Below are positions 24,943 to 35,707 of a stretch of DNA of 64,000 bases, in pieces (within the stretch, counting starts at the first letter, position 1; every line of letters starts with the position of its first letter). The translations under genes and the position numbers were made by a program. The notes beneath the pieces were generated by a model. The model did no database searches. It worked only from the letters and a program-made list of their open reading frames with translations, and was not told the DNA's origin. This DNA comes from Roseovarius sp. THAF9. GTDB lineage: Bacteria; Pseudomonadota; Alphaproteobacteria; Rhodobacterales; Rhodobacteraceae. The stretch covers positions 960,001 to 1,024,000 of the forward strand of contig NZ_CP045404.1 of assembly GCF_009363715.1 (NCBI RefSeq), read 5' to 3'.

Positions 24943-26196
24943 ATGCGGTTTTCGGGGCTGCGCATCCTCAGGGAAGGTCTGACCGGCAATCGTGGCTGGC
25001 AGGCGCATTGGCGCGATGCAAGCCCTAAGGATGCCTATGAGGTGGTCATCATCGGGGGCGGCGGGCATGGGCTGTCGACCGCTTATTACCTGGCGCGCGA
25101 GCACGGGATCACCAATGTCGCGGTGCTGGAAAAAGGGTATCTGGGCGGCGGCAATGTGGGGCGCAACACCACTATCGTGCGGGCGAATTTCTTCCTACCC
25201 GGCAACTCGGAATTCTACAGTCATTCTCTGAAGCTGTGGGAAGGGCTGGAGCAGGAGCTGAACTACAACGTGATGCATTCGCAGCGCGGGCAGATCGTGC
25301 TGTTTCATTCCGACGGGCAGCGCGACGCGGCGATCCGCCGGGGCAACGCGATGCGCAATCAGGGCGATGATGCGGAACTGCTGAGCGTGGGGCAGTTGAA
25401 GAAGGTGCTGCCGTATCTCGACTACGAGCAGGCGCGGTTTCCCATCTACGGCGGGCTGTTGCAGCGGCGCGCGGGAACAGCGCGGCATGATGCGGTGGCT
25501 TGGGGCTATGCCCGCGGGGCGAGCGATCGGGGTGTGGACCTGATCCAGAACTGCGAGGTGACGGGGATCGACATCGAGGGCGGCGCGGTTACGGGCGTGC
25601 AAACCTCGCGCGGGGCGATCCGGACCACGAAGGTCGCGGTGATCGTCGCGGGCCGGTCGAGTCAGGTGGCCGCGATGGCCGGGCTGCGCCTGCCGATCGA
25701 GAGCCATGTGTTGCAGGCCTTCGTTACCGAGGGGTTAAAGCCCTGCATCGACCACGTGGTCAGTTTCGGAATGGGGCATTTCTATATCAGCCAGTCGGAC
25801 AAGGGCGGGCTGGTTTTTGGCGGGGATCTGGACATGTATGCCAGCTATGCCGCGCGGGGGAATCTGCCGCTGGTGGAGCACGTGATGGAGGCGGGCATGA
25901 CCCTGATGCCGATGATCGGGCAGGCCAAGGTGCTGCGCAACTGGGGCGGGATCATGGACATGAGCCCGGATGGCAGCCCGATCATCGACCGCGCGCCGGT
26001 CGAGGGTCTCTATCTGAATTGTGGCTGGTGCTATGGCGGGTTCAAGGCGGTGCCCGGCTCGGGGCACTGCATGGCGCATCTGGTGGCGACGGACCGCCCG
26101 CACAAGGCGGCGGAGCGGCTGCGGCTGGACCGGTTCCGCACCGGGCGTGGGCTGATGGATGAGGAGGGGACGGGTGCGCAGCATAACCTGCATTGA
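24943..26196 (+). CDS. soxB: Sarcosine oxidase, beta subunit
   Basis: SoxB is the flavoprotein subunit of heterotetrameric sarcosine oxidase, which oxidises sarcosine to glycine and transfers the one-carbon unit to tetrahydrofolate in the cytoplasm. The 417-residue protein has the FAD-binding motif VVIIGGGGHGLS (about 34-45) and the DAO-fold end GLYLNCGWCYGGFKAVPGSG. A His/Arg segment (VGRNTTIVRANFF, about 72-84) holds the site for covalent FMN in this family. GGAGA precedes the ATG. It is the first gene of soxBDAG. Confidence 0.95.
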   Translation: MRFSGLRILREGLTGNRGWQAHWRDASPKDAYEVVIIGGGGHGLSTAYYLAREHGITNVAVLEKGYLGGGNVGRNTTIVRANFFLPGNSEFYSHSLKLWEGLEQELNYNVMHSQRGQIVLFHSDGQRDAAIRRGNAMRNQGDDAELLSVGQLKKVLPYLDYEQARFPIYGGLLQRRAGTARHDAVAWGYARGASDRGVDLIQNCEVTGIDIEGGAVTGVQTSRGAIRTTKVAVIVAGRSSQVAAMAGLRLPIESHVLQAFVTEGLKPCIDHVVSFGMGHFYISQSDKGGLVFGGDLDMYASYAARGNLPLVEHVMEAGMTLMPMIGQAKVLRNWGGIMDMSPDGSPIIDRAPVEGLYLNCGWCYGGFKAVPGSGHCMAHLVATDRPHKAAERLRLDRFRTGRGLMDEEGTGAQHNLH

Positions 26197-26258
26197 GGCG
26201 TTTCTGGCGGGCGTCGGTCCATGAGTATTTTTGGCAAGAAAAAGCCAGGGGTGGTGGC

Positions 26259-26522
26259 ATGAGGCTGCCCTGTCCGATTTGTGGCGAGCGGGACCGCCGG
26301 GAGTTTTACTATGCCGGCCACGCGGTCGCGCTGGAACGCCCCGGTGAAGGCGCGGGCGCCGAGGCGTGGGACGATTATATGCACAACCGCGAAAATCCCT
26401 GTGGCGAAACGCGCGACCTGTGGTTTCACGAGAGCGGCTGCGGTGCGTGGCTCGTGGTGACGCGGGACACGGCCAGCCATGCGGTTCTGAGCGCGGTGCT
26501 GGCGGAAAAGGCGGCGCGATGA
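26259..26522 (+). CDS. soxD: Sarcosine oxidase, delta subunit
   Basis: SoxD is the small zinc-binding subunit of heterotetrameric sarcosine oxidase. The product has 87 residues from ATG 26259 (MRLPCPICGERD). Zinc ligands are visible as CPIC at residues 5-8, a His in YYAGHA and a Cys in ESGCGAW. Its stop overlaps the soxA start as ATGA. The 62-base gap from soxB contains the short motif GAGTATTTTTGGCAAGAA. Confidence 0.93.
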   Translation: MRLPCPICGERDRREFYYAGHAVALERPGEGAGAEAWDDYMHNRENPCGETRDLWFHESGCGAWLVVTRDTASHAVLSAVLAEKAAR

Positions 26523-29440
26523 GGCTGGACGGTGATGGGCTGATCGACCGGTCGCGGCGACTGACCTTTACCTTCGATGGGCGGCAACACCTTGGCTTCG
26601 AGGGTGACACGTTGGCCTCGGCGCTGATGGGCGCGGGGGTCAAGGTGGTGGCGCGGTCGTTCAAGTATCACCGGCCACGGGGCATTTTCACTGCGGGCAG
26701 CGAGGAACCCAATGCGCTGGTCACCCTGGGGCAAGGCGCGGCGCAGGAGCCCAATGCGCGCGCCACGATGGTGGAGCTGCACGAGGGATTGCAGGCGTTC
26801 GGACAGAACGCATGGCCGTCGGTGGCGTTCGACCTGATGGCGGTGAATGACCTCGGTGCGCCGTTCCTTGGCGCGGGGTTTTACTACAAGACCTTCATGT
26901 GGCCGAAAGCGTTCTGGGAAAAGCTTTACGAGCCGGTCATTCGCCGGGCGGCGGGCTTGGGGGCTCTGTCGCGCGAGGTGGGTCCGGAGCGGTGGGAGCG
27001 CGCCTTTGCGCATTGCGACGTGTTGGTGATCGGCGCGGGGCCTGCGGGGTTGATGGCCGCGATGACGGCGGCAGAGGCCGGGGCGGACGTGATCCTGGCC
27101 GAGGAGGACACGCGGACCGGCGGTCGGCTGAATGCCGAGGTCGAGGAGGTGGATGGGCAGGCAGGTCATGCCTGGGTCGAGACGATGCGGGCGCGGTTGG
27201 CGGCGATGGGGAATGTACGGGTGATGACGCGCACTGCCGTGTTGGGGGCGTATGATCAGGGTACATATGGTGCGCTGGAGCGGCTGGCGCCTGAGGCGGG
27301 TCGCGCGTTGAAGGGATGTTTCTGGCGGATCGTCGCCAAGCGGTCGGTTCTGGCGGCGGGGGCGATCGAACGGCCCGTGGCATTTCCCAACAACGACCGG
27401 CCCGGTGTGATGATGGCGGGCGCCCTGAGAGCCTATGTGAACCGCTGGCGGGTATGTCCGGGACGCCGCGTGGCGGTGTTCGCCAACAGCGATGAGGCGC
27501 ATCGGACAGCGCGGGATTTGACGGCGGCGGGCATTCACGTATCGGCGCTGATCGACGCGCGGGCGGATGCGGTCTGTGACCTCGACGTGCCGTTTTATGC
27601 GGGTGGGCAGGTCTGCGGTACCGTTGGGCGCAAGGCGCTGGAGGCCGTGCGCTTTCGGCTGGGCGACCGGATCGAGACGGTGCAGGCCGACGTGCTGGCC
27701 ATCTCGGGTGGGTGGAACCCGAGCGTGCATCTAAGCTGCCACATGGGCGGGCGGCCCGTGTGGGACGAAGGGCTGGCGGCTTTCCTGCCGCGCGATGGCG
27801 CGGTGCCGGGGATGCGCTATGCGGGGGCGGCGACGGGGGTATTCTCGACCTGGGGATGTCTGGGAAGCGGTGCCGCGGCGGGCAGGGCGGTGGCGGAGGA
27901 CCTTGGGCTTAATGCCACGCAAGTGGCTACGCCGAGCGCGGAAGATGGCGCGTACGAGATCACGCCGTTGTGGCATGTCCTGGGCAAGGGCCGGGCATGG
28001 CTGGATTTCCAGAACGATGTGACGGTGAAGGACGTGGCGCTCGCTGCGCAGGAAAATTTTACCTCGGTCGAGCATATGAAGCGCTACACCACTCAAGGCA
28101 TGGCTCCCGATCAGGGCAAGAATTCCAACGTTGCGGCGCTGGCGGTGTTGGCTGATGCCACCGGGCGCGGGATTGCAGAGACCGGGACGACCACCTTTCG
28201 CCCGCCTTACGTGCCGGTGCCGATTGCCGCCATGGGCGCGGGGGCGCAGGGCAAAGGGTTCGCACCCGAGCGGTTCACCACCTCGCACGCGGCATCCATT
28301 GCGCGGGGCGCGCCGATGATCGAGGCGGGGCTGTGGTATCGGCCCAGCTATTTCCCGAAGGCGGGTGAAACGCACTGGCGGCAATCCTGCGACCGCGAGG
28401 TGCGGATGGTGCGCGACCGCGTCGGCATCTGCGATGTATCGACCCTGGGAAAAATCGACGTGCAGGGTCCGGATGCGGGAGCGTTCCTAGACTTTCTTTA
28501 CACCGGCATGATGTCGACGTTGAAGACGGGGCGCCTTCGCTATGGCCTGATGCTGCGCGAGGACGGGCATGTCATGGATGACGGCACCTGCGCGCGGCTG
28601 GGCGAGACGCATTTCCTTGTCACCACCACCACAGCGGCAGCGGGGCAGGTGATGCGACACATGGAATTCGCGCACCAGGTGCTGCGGCCCGATCTGGATG
28701 TGCGCTTTGCCTCGGTGACCGAGCAATGGGCGCAGTTCGCGGTGGCAGGGCCGAAGTCGCGTGCTCTGCTGGAAGAGGTGATCGGGCAGGGACTCGGAAA
28801 CGATGACTGGCCCTTCATGGCGTGCGGGGGCGTGCGAATTGATGGCATTGGGGCGCGGCTTTTTCGAATCTCGTTCTCGGGCGAGCTGGCCTACGAGATC
28901 GCGATGCCTGCGCGGTACGGTGCGGCGCTCTTTGACCTGCTGGTCGACAAGGCCGAAGCTATGGAGGGCGGGCCATACGGGATGGAAGCGCTGAATGTCA
29001 TGCGGATCGAGAAAGGGTTCGTCACCCATGCTGAGATCCACGGGCGCACCACGGCGTTCGACATCGGGATGCAGGGCATGATGATCGACAGGAAGGATTT
29101 CATTGGCAAAGCGATGGCGGCGCGACCGGGGTTGATGGACGAGGCCCGGGCGCAGCTTGTGGGGCTGAAGCCGGTGGGCGCGGTGAAGGAACTGATCGCA
29201 GGGGCGCATCTGTTCGCGCCCGGTGCCGCGGCGGCGAGCGAGAACCACGAGGGCTACATCACCTCGGTGGCGTTTTCTCCGATGCTGGGACATGTGATCG
29301 GGCTCGGGTTTCTGGCTCGGGGCCGGGCGCGAATCGGTGAGCATGTGCGAATGGTGGAGCATCTGAAAGGCTCGTCGACGCTGTGCGAGGTGGTGGCGCC
29401 GGGCGGTTTCGATCCCGAGGGAGGTCGGATGCGTGGCTGA
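26519..29440 (+). CDS. soxA: Sarcosine oxidase, alpha subunit
   Basis: SoxA carries NAD+ and the folate-binding half of the enzyme. From ATG 26519 the product has 973 residues, normal for the family. An N-terminal 2Fe-2S-ferredoxin-like fold (SFKYHRPRGIF) is followed by a dinucleotide-binding domain (VLVIGAGPAGLMAA near 170) and a C-terminal aminomethyltransferase-like domain (from about 600, MRDRVGICDVSTLGKIDVQG-type region) that binds tetrahydrofolate. It overlaps soxD by four bases and soxG by eight, so the operon is translated as a unit. Confidence 0.95.
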   Translation: MRLDGDGLIDRSRRLTFTFDGRQHLGFEGDTLASALMGAGVKVVARSFKYHRPRGIFTAGSEEPNALVTLGQGAAQEPNARATMVELHEGLQAFGQNAWPSVAFDLMAVNDLGAPFLGAGFYYKTFMWPKAFWEKLYEPVIRRAAGLGALSREVGPERWERAFAHCDVLVIGAGPAGLMAAMTAAEAGADVILAEEDTRTGGRLNAEVEEVDGQAGHAWVETMRARLAAMGNVRVMTRTAVLGAYDQGTYGALERLAPEAGRALKGCFWRIVAKRSVLAAGAIERPVAFPNNDRPGVMMAGALRAYVNRWRVCPGRRVAVFANSDEAHRTARDLTAAGIHVSALIDARADAVCDLDVPFYAGGQVCGTVGRKALEAVRFRLGDRIETVQADVLAISGGWNPSVHLSCHMGGRPVWDEGLAAFLPRDGAVPGMRYAGAATGVFSTWGCLGSGAAAGRAVAEDLGLNATQVATPSAEDGAYEITPLWHVLGKGRAWLDFQNDVTVKDVALAAQENFTSVEHMKRYTTQGMAPDQGKNSNVAALAVLADATGRGIAETGTTTFRPPYVPVPIAAMGAGAQGKGFAPERFTTSHAASIARGAPMIEAGLWYRPSYFPKAGETHWRQSCDREVRMVRDRVGICDVSTLGKIDVQGPDAGAFLDFLYTGMMSTLKTGRLRYGLMLREDGHVMDDGTCARLGETHFLVTTTTAAAGQVMRHMEFAHQVLRPDLDVRFASVTEQWAQFAVAGPKSRALLEEVIGQGLGNDDWPFMACGGVRIDGIGARLFRISFSGELAYEIAMPARYGAALFDLLVDKAEAMEGGPYGMEALNVMRIEKGFVTHAEIHGRTTAFDIGMQGMMIDRKDFIGKAMAARPGLMDEARAQLVGLKPVGAVKELIAGAHLFAPGAAAASENHEGYITSVAFSPMLGHVIGLGFLARGRARIGEHVRMVEHLKGSSTLCEVVAPGGFDPEGGRMRG

Positions 29441-29984
29441 GTTGACGGCGCAGAGCCCGATGGACGGAATGCTGCCGACAAGGATCGGCGGTGTCGCGCT
29501 GCGCGCGGCCGACCTTGGCACGCTGACGCTGGTCATGCCCTATCGCGGCGCGGATGATGCGCTGTCGGGCGCGCTGGAGGCCGCGCATGGGCTGCGCTGG
29601 CCCGAGGCGGGGCAAATGACAGGAACGACGGAGCGCGGTGTGATGTGGTTCGGGCGCGCGCAGGCCCTGCTGATCGGTGTGGAGCCGGTTGAGGGACTGG
29701 CGGTGCATGCGGCGCTGGTGGACCAGAGCGATGCCTGGGCGGCGGTCGAGATCGAGGGCGACAGGGCCGCCGAGGCGCTGGCGCGGCTGACGCCGGTGGA
29801 CCTGCGGCCAGGGGTGTTCGGGGTGGGGCACACGGCGCGAACGGAGGTGGCGCATATGGCGGTCTCGCTGACGCGCACGGGGGAGGCGACGTATCTTCTG
29901 ATGGTCTTTCGGTCTTTCGTGCGGACGCTGGTGCATGAGCTTGGCGCGGCGCTGGAAGGGGTTGCCGTGCGGGCGATGCGTTGA
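29433..29984 (+). CDS. soxG: Sarcosine oxidase, gamma subunit
   Basis: SoxG is the gamma subunit of the heterotetramer. The 183-residue protein matches the family in length and pattern (GLRWPEAGQMTG, DQSDAWAAVEIEGDRAAEAL, MVFRSFVRTLVHEL). It has no catalytic motif of its own and contacts the alpha-subunit folate region in known structures. The start overlaps the soxA end by eight bases. It closes the soxBDAG set; no glyA, folD or purU gene follows here. Confidence 0.92.
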   Translation: MAELTAQSPMDGMLPTRIGGVALRAADLGTLTLVMPYRGADDALSGALEAAHGLRWPEAGQMTGTTERGVMWFGRAQALLIGVEPVEGLAVHAALVDQSDAWAAVEIEGDRAAEALARLTPVDLRPGVFGVGHTARTEVAHMAVSLTRTGEATYLLMVFRSFVRTLVHELGAALEGVAVRAMR

Positions 29985-30025
29985 CAGAATTGGATCTGTA
30001 TCGGGGCTTGCCGAAAGGACGGGCG

Positions 30026-30355
30026 ATGTTTGGCAAGATGTTGTGGATGATCGGGGCGCTAGGTCTTGCGGTGCCGGTGTCGGTCGCGGCGGCGGTGGAT
30101 AAGACGGTGATGTGCACCGAGACCGCGAAGGTCGTCGGAATTGCCGCCACCGAGCGAAAGGCCGGCAAGGACGCCGCGCGCATCAAGCGAGAGCTGACCA
30201 GCGGTGCCGGCAAGGTCGAGGCGCGGCTTACGCCCATGGTGCCGCCACTGGTGGATTGGGTGTTTACGATAGACGCACAGGAGATGGGCAAGCCGGGTGC
30301 GGCCCGCGTCGTGACAGAGCGCTATCGCGAAGGCTGTCTGGGGTTCCAGCCCTAA
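30026..30355 (+). CDS. Small secreted protein of unknown function
   Basis: This gene encodes 109 residues from ATG 30026, chosen for AAAGGA seven bases upstream and because it gives a clean signal peptide (MFGKMLWMIGALGLAVPVSVAA). Two cysteines (CTETAKVVG and YREGCLGF) could form a disulfide in the periplasm. No domain is recognised. It lies 41 bases after soxG and before dnaG on the same strand; whether it belongs to either transcript is unclear. Confidence 0.65.
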   Translation: MFGKMLWMIGALGLAVPVSVAAAVDKTVMCTETAKVVGIAATERKAGKDAARIKRELTSGAGKVEARLTPMVPPLVDWVFTIDAQEMGKPGAARVVTERYREGCLGFQP

Positions 30356-30405
30356 ATCGTGCAAACCGCCTTGGCGCGGGCATTCGGTTGAACCATATTA
30401 CAGGG

Positions 30406-32358
30406 ATGAGCCTGCCACCCGGATTCCTTGACGAGCTGCGCACCCGCACCTCCCTCGTGCAGGTGGTGGGGCGCAAGGTCATGTGGGACAATCGCAAGTC
30501 CAATCAGGGCAAGGGCGACATGTGGGCGCCTTGCCCGTTCCACCACGAAAAGACTGCCAGCTTTCACGTCGATGATCGCAAGGGCTATTACTATTGCTTC
30601 GGTTGTCATGCGAAGGGCGACGCCATTTCTTTCGTGCGCGAGACCGAGAACGTGGAGTTCATGGAGGCGGTAAAGATCCTGGCGCAAGAGGCCGGAATGA
30701 CCGTGCCCGAGCGTGACCCCCAAGCCCAGGCCAAGGCCGACCGGCGCACGCAGCTGGTCGAGGTGATGGAGATGGCGGTGCGCCATTTCCGCCTGATGCT
30801 GAAGGCCGGGGCGGGGGCCGCGGCGCGCGACTACCTGGCGGGGCGTGGCCTCGATGAGGCGGCGCAGGACCGGTATGACATCGGGTTTGCTGCCGACGCC
30901 TGGCAAAATCTGTGGGATCATTTGAAAGGCAAGGGCGTCGAGGACGACCTGATCCTGGGCTGTGGGCTGGCCAAGCCGAGCAACAAGGGCGGCAAGCCCT
31001 ATGACACGTTTCGCAACCGCATCATGTTCCCAATCCGCGACCCGCGCGGCCGCTGCATTGCCTTCGGCGGGCGGGCGATAGACCCGGATGACAATGCGAA
31101 ATACCTCAACAGCCCGGAAACCGAGCTTTTCGACAAGTCGCGCACGCTTTATCACCACGGCCCCGCACGCGAGGCGGCGGGCAAGGGACAGCCGCTGATC
31201 GTCGCTGAAGGATATATGGACGTGATCGCGCTGGCCGAGGCCGGGTTCGGCGCATCGGTGGCGCCCTTGGGCACGGCGGTGACGGAACACCAGCTGGCCA
31301 TGCTGTGGCGCATCGCGGACGAGCCGATCATGGCGCTGGATGGCGACACGGCGGGGCTGCGCGCGGCCTACCGGGTGATCGACTTGGCGCTGCCGCTGCT
31401 GGAGGCGGGCAAGTCGCTGCGGTTCGTGCTGATGCCGGAGGGGCAGGACCCCGATGATCTGTTGCGCGCCGAGGGCGCGGGGGCTGTACAGGCACTGCTG
31501 GACAAGGCAATGCCGATGGTCGACCTGCTGTGGCAGCGCGAGACGGAAGGGCGCGATTTCGACAGCCCCGAGCGCAAGGCGGCGCTGGACAAGGCGCTGC
31601 GCGAAAAGATCATGACAATCCGCGACCCCAGCCTGCGCAGCCACTACGGACAGGCGGTCAAGGACCTGCGCTGGCAGTTGTTCCGGCCGAAGCCCAAGAG
31701 CGGCGGCGCATTCGCGGCGCGGGGTGGCAAGTGGCAGAAGATCGAGCCTGTGCGGGCGACGACGAAATCCTCGCTGCTGGTCGCCTCCGGCGATGCGGCG
31801 CACACCCATCTGCGCGAGGCGGTGGTTCTGGCCACGCTGATCCGCAATCCCGAGATCCTGCCGGAGTTCGAGGTCGACTTGGATCGGCTGCAATGTGAGC
31901 CGCCGCATCACGGGCTGGTCCGCGATGCGCTGCTGTTTCATCAGCCCGGCGGCACCGGAACGCTGGAATCCGAATTGTCGGAAAGACTCGGCCTCGACGT
32001 GGTTGAAAAACTGTTGTCGCTGCCCCATGTCGCCTTAGTTCCTGCCGTGCGGCGCCCGGGGGATGCGGAGCTTGCCCGCATGACCGTTGGCGAAACACTG
32101 GCGAAGCTGGAGGCGGACCGCGGATTGGCGGCTGAAGTCCGGGAGGCCGAGCAGGACATTGCTGGTGTTGCCGATGAAGCCGTCACATGGCGACTGAACG
32201 AGGCAGCACAGGCCCGCAACCGGGCGTGGACCAGCCAGCAGGAAGACAAGACGGAATATGAGCGGGGCCAAAACGGTGCCCCGGTCAACCGCGCAGAGAG
32301 AGAGCGATTCGATGCGTTGCTGGATCAGATCGGGTTCAACAAAGGGTCTGACGGGTAA
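30406..32358 (+). CDS. dnaG: DNA primase DnaG
   Basis: DnaG makes the RNA primers for chromosomal replication. From ATG 30406 the product has 650 residues. The CHC2 zinc site is clear (CPFHHEKTASF ... YYCFGCHAKGD, residues about 42-70), as are the catalytic core and TOPRIM motif (LIVAEGYMD near 265, then MALDGDTAG). The C-terminal third is the helicase-interaction region. The rpoD gene follows after 113 bases, the classic macromolecular-synthesis pair. Confidence 0.97.
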   Translation: MSLPPGFLDELRTRTSLVQVVGRKVMWDNRKSNQGKGDMWAPCPFHHEKTASFHVDDRKGYYYCFGCHAKGDAISFVRETENVEFMEAVKILAQEAGMTVPERDPQAQAKADRRTQLVEVMEMAVRHFRLMLKAGAGAAARDYLAGRGLDEAAQDRYDIGFAADAWQNLWDHLKGKGVEDDLILGCGLAKPSNKGGKPYDTFRNRIMFPIRDPRGRCIAFGGRAIDPDDNAKYLNSPETELFDKSRTLYHHGPAREAAGKGQPLIVAEGYMDVIALAEAGFGASVAPLGTAVTEHQLAMLWRIADEPIMALDGDTAGLRAAYRVIDLALPLLEAGKSLRFVLMPEGQDPDDLLRAEGAGAVQALLDKAMPMVDLLWQRETEGRDFDSPERKAALDKALREKIMTIRDPSLRSHYGQAVKDLRWQLFRPKPKSGGAFAARGGKWQKIEPVRATTKSSLLVASGDAAHTHLREAVVLATLIRNPEILPEFEVDLDRLQCEPPHHGLVRDALLFHQPGGTGTLESELSERLGLDVVEKLLSLPHVALVPAVRRPGDAELARMTVGETLAKLEADRGLAAEVREAEQDIAGVADEAVTWRLNEAAQARNRAWTSQQEDKTEYERGQNGAPVNRAERERFDALLDQIGFNKGSDG

Positions 32359-32401
32359 CGCTTTGAATGTTATCTTAAGCAATCTGGGGTTAAGGGTTTG
32401 C

Positions 32402-32440
32402 GAATCACCCCGTCGCCATGTTGATTCGTTTTAGCGAATC
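32402..32440. promoter_or_regulatory. Three GANTC methylation sites before rpoD
   Basis: GAATC (32402-32406), GATTC (32423-32427) and GAATC (32436-32440) fall within 39 bases, and the two GAATC copies sit in a repeated GCGAATCACC. GANTC is the target of CcrM in alphaproteobacteria. Clustering in the short dnaG-rpoD gap suggests cell-cycle or methylation-sensitive control. Confidence 0.5.
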
Positions 32441-32471
32441 ACCTTCACCCAGATGGGACCAGGAGAGCTGA

Positions 32472-34463
<1,992 letters not shown>

Positions 34464-34537
34464 GTCGGGCTGTCGACGCCGGATTCCTGACAGGCGCAAA
34501 TCCTTGACGGAAGTTGAACCTTGCGAGGATGTACGAC

Positions 34538-34553
34538 GTCTCATGTCTGAGAC
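34538..34553 (+). terminator. Possible weak terminator after rpoD
   Basis: A perfect 6-bp stem GTCTCA/TGAGAC with loop TGTC lies 75 bases after the rpoD stop. It is followed by TTGTATTTG, not a clean T-run, so it may only attenuate transcription before the next small gene. Confidence 0.35.
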
Positions 34554-34585
34554 TTGTATTTGCGACCTTTTAAGGAGATTGTCCG

Positions 34586-34822
34586 ATGTCAGACCGCATG
34601 AACCAGAGCGCCGACGCCTTTATCTTCGTCGCCGTGTCGGGAGCGGAAAGCGGCGACGGTATGGAAGAAATGATCTGGATTGATCTAAATCCACCCGTTT
34701 CGAATCCGGTAGGTCACCGGGGGACCATACTGACAGCGGAAGAGGTCGAGCCCCTCGCTGAGGAAGTCGACCCGCAGCCATTGCTGATGGTTGTCGCAGA
34801 CCAACAGGACTTCTGTTATTGA
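34586..34822 (+). CDS. Short acidic protein of unknown function
   Basis: This gene encodes 78 residues with a good AAGGAGATT ribosome-binding site. The product is strongly acidic (about 16 Asp/Glu, few basic residues) without signal peptide or membrane helix. The family is not recognised. It stands alone between rpoD and the convergent dodecin gene and ends before a bidirectional terminator, which supports it as a real short transcription unit. Confidence 0.6.
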   Translation: MSDRMNQSADAFIFVAVSGAESGDGMEEMIWIDLNPPVSNPVGHRGTILTAEEVEPLAEEVDPQPLLMVVADQQDFCY

Positions 34823-34869
34823 GCGGCCCGCGCTCGCGGATGGTCGAGGAACCGGTGGGCTGCGATTGA

Positions 34870-34906
34870 AAAGGCCCCCTTTGCAGTATTGACAAGGGGA
34901 CCTTTG
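34870..34906. terminator. Bidirectional terminator between convergent genes
   Basis: The arms AAGGCCCCCTT and AAGGGGACCTT pair over most of 11 positions around a 12-nt loop, with A-rich and T-rich edges. It lies 48 bases after the short acidic gene and 62 bases from the end of the opposing dodecin gene, so it can serve both. Confidence 0.65.
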
Positions 34907-34967
34907 CTTCGGTTCGGTGGCAAATTCGGCAAGTCTAACAAATAGACACGCCGTTTCCGCATTGGCT

Positions 34968-35171
34968 TTAGTCGTCCAGCAGGAAGGTCACGGCGAGGTT
35001 CACTCGGAACTCCGACACATTCCCATTTGACACGCTGACGTTTGAATCCTTAATCCAAGCGCTTTCGATGTTGCGCAGCGTTTTAGATGCGCGCTGGATG
35101 CCCTGCTTGACGGCGTCATCGAAGCTCTCTTTCGAGGTCGCGGAAATTTCGGTTACTCGTCCGATAGACAT
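34968..35171 (-). CDS. Dodecin flavin-storage protein
   Basis: Dodecins form hollow dodecamers that bind and shield flavins (riboflavin, lumichrome or FMN) in the cytoplasm. The 67-residue product from ATG 35171 (MSIGRVTEIS) has the family length and pattern: SKESFDDAVKQGI, the flavin-stacking Trp in ESAWIKD, and the strand FRVNLAVTFLL at the end. GGAGG lies eight bases before the ATG. Flavin supply genes (ribD, ribE) and flavoenzymes (soxA, soxB) occur in the same window. Confidence 0.93.
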   Translation of the reverse strand: MSIGRVTEISATSKESFDDAVKQGIQRASKTLRNIESAWIKDSNVSVSNGNVSEFRVNLAVTFLLDD

Positions 35172-35276
35172 TTTGGTTCCTCCTTTTCCGTCCAATAGGG
35201 CAACGCGTCAGGTCTGGGCTTTGTTCCTGGACGTGGCGCACTGGCGGTAATCGGCTGAGACGGGTAGAACGCAGAC

Positions 35277-35693
35277 ATGCAAACAGCGTTTACCATAGCG
35301 ACGCGTGGGCAAGGCCTCTACGAGTTCACCGCCGACGTGACCGGGTGGGTGGCGTATCAGGGCGTGCAGAGAGGTCTTCTGACGCTCTTCATTCGTCATA
35401 CATCCGCCAGCCTGCTGATTCAGGAGAACGCCGACCCCGAGGTGCAGACCGATTTGCGGAATTATTTTGCACGGCTGGTGCCGCCCACAAGCGATCCGAC
35501 CATGGCATACCTGACGCACACCTATGAAGGGCCGGATGACATGCCTGCGCATATAAAGGCTGCCATGATGCCGGTGAGCCTGGCGATCCCCGTAAGCGAC
35601 GGGCGGCTCGTACTGGGCACGTGGCAGGGAATTTACGTCTTCGAGCATCGCAATGCGCCGCACACTCGCAAAGTGGCGGCGCATCTGGCCTAA
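35277..35693 (+). CDS. YjbQ/UPF0047 family protein
   Basis: This 138-residue protein has the UPF0047 hallmark sequence LFIRHTSASLLIQENADPEV with its conserved His and Gln-Glu-Asn, and LGTWQGIYVFEHR near the end. E. coli YjbQ can replace thiamine-phosphate synthase weakly, but the true role of the family is unsettled. It is divergent from dodecin and convergent with the SDR gene, so it is probably a single-gene unit. Confidence 0.9.
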   Translation: MQTAFTIATRGQGLYEFTADVTGWVAYQGVQRGLLTLFIRHTSASLLIQENADPEVQTDLRNYFARLVPPTSDPTMAYLTHTYEGPDDMPAHIKAAMMPVSLAIPVSDGRLVLGTWQGIYVFEHRNAPHTRKVAAHLA

Positions 35694-35707
35694 GTCTGGC
35701 CTGAGCC

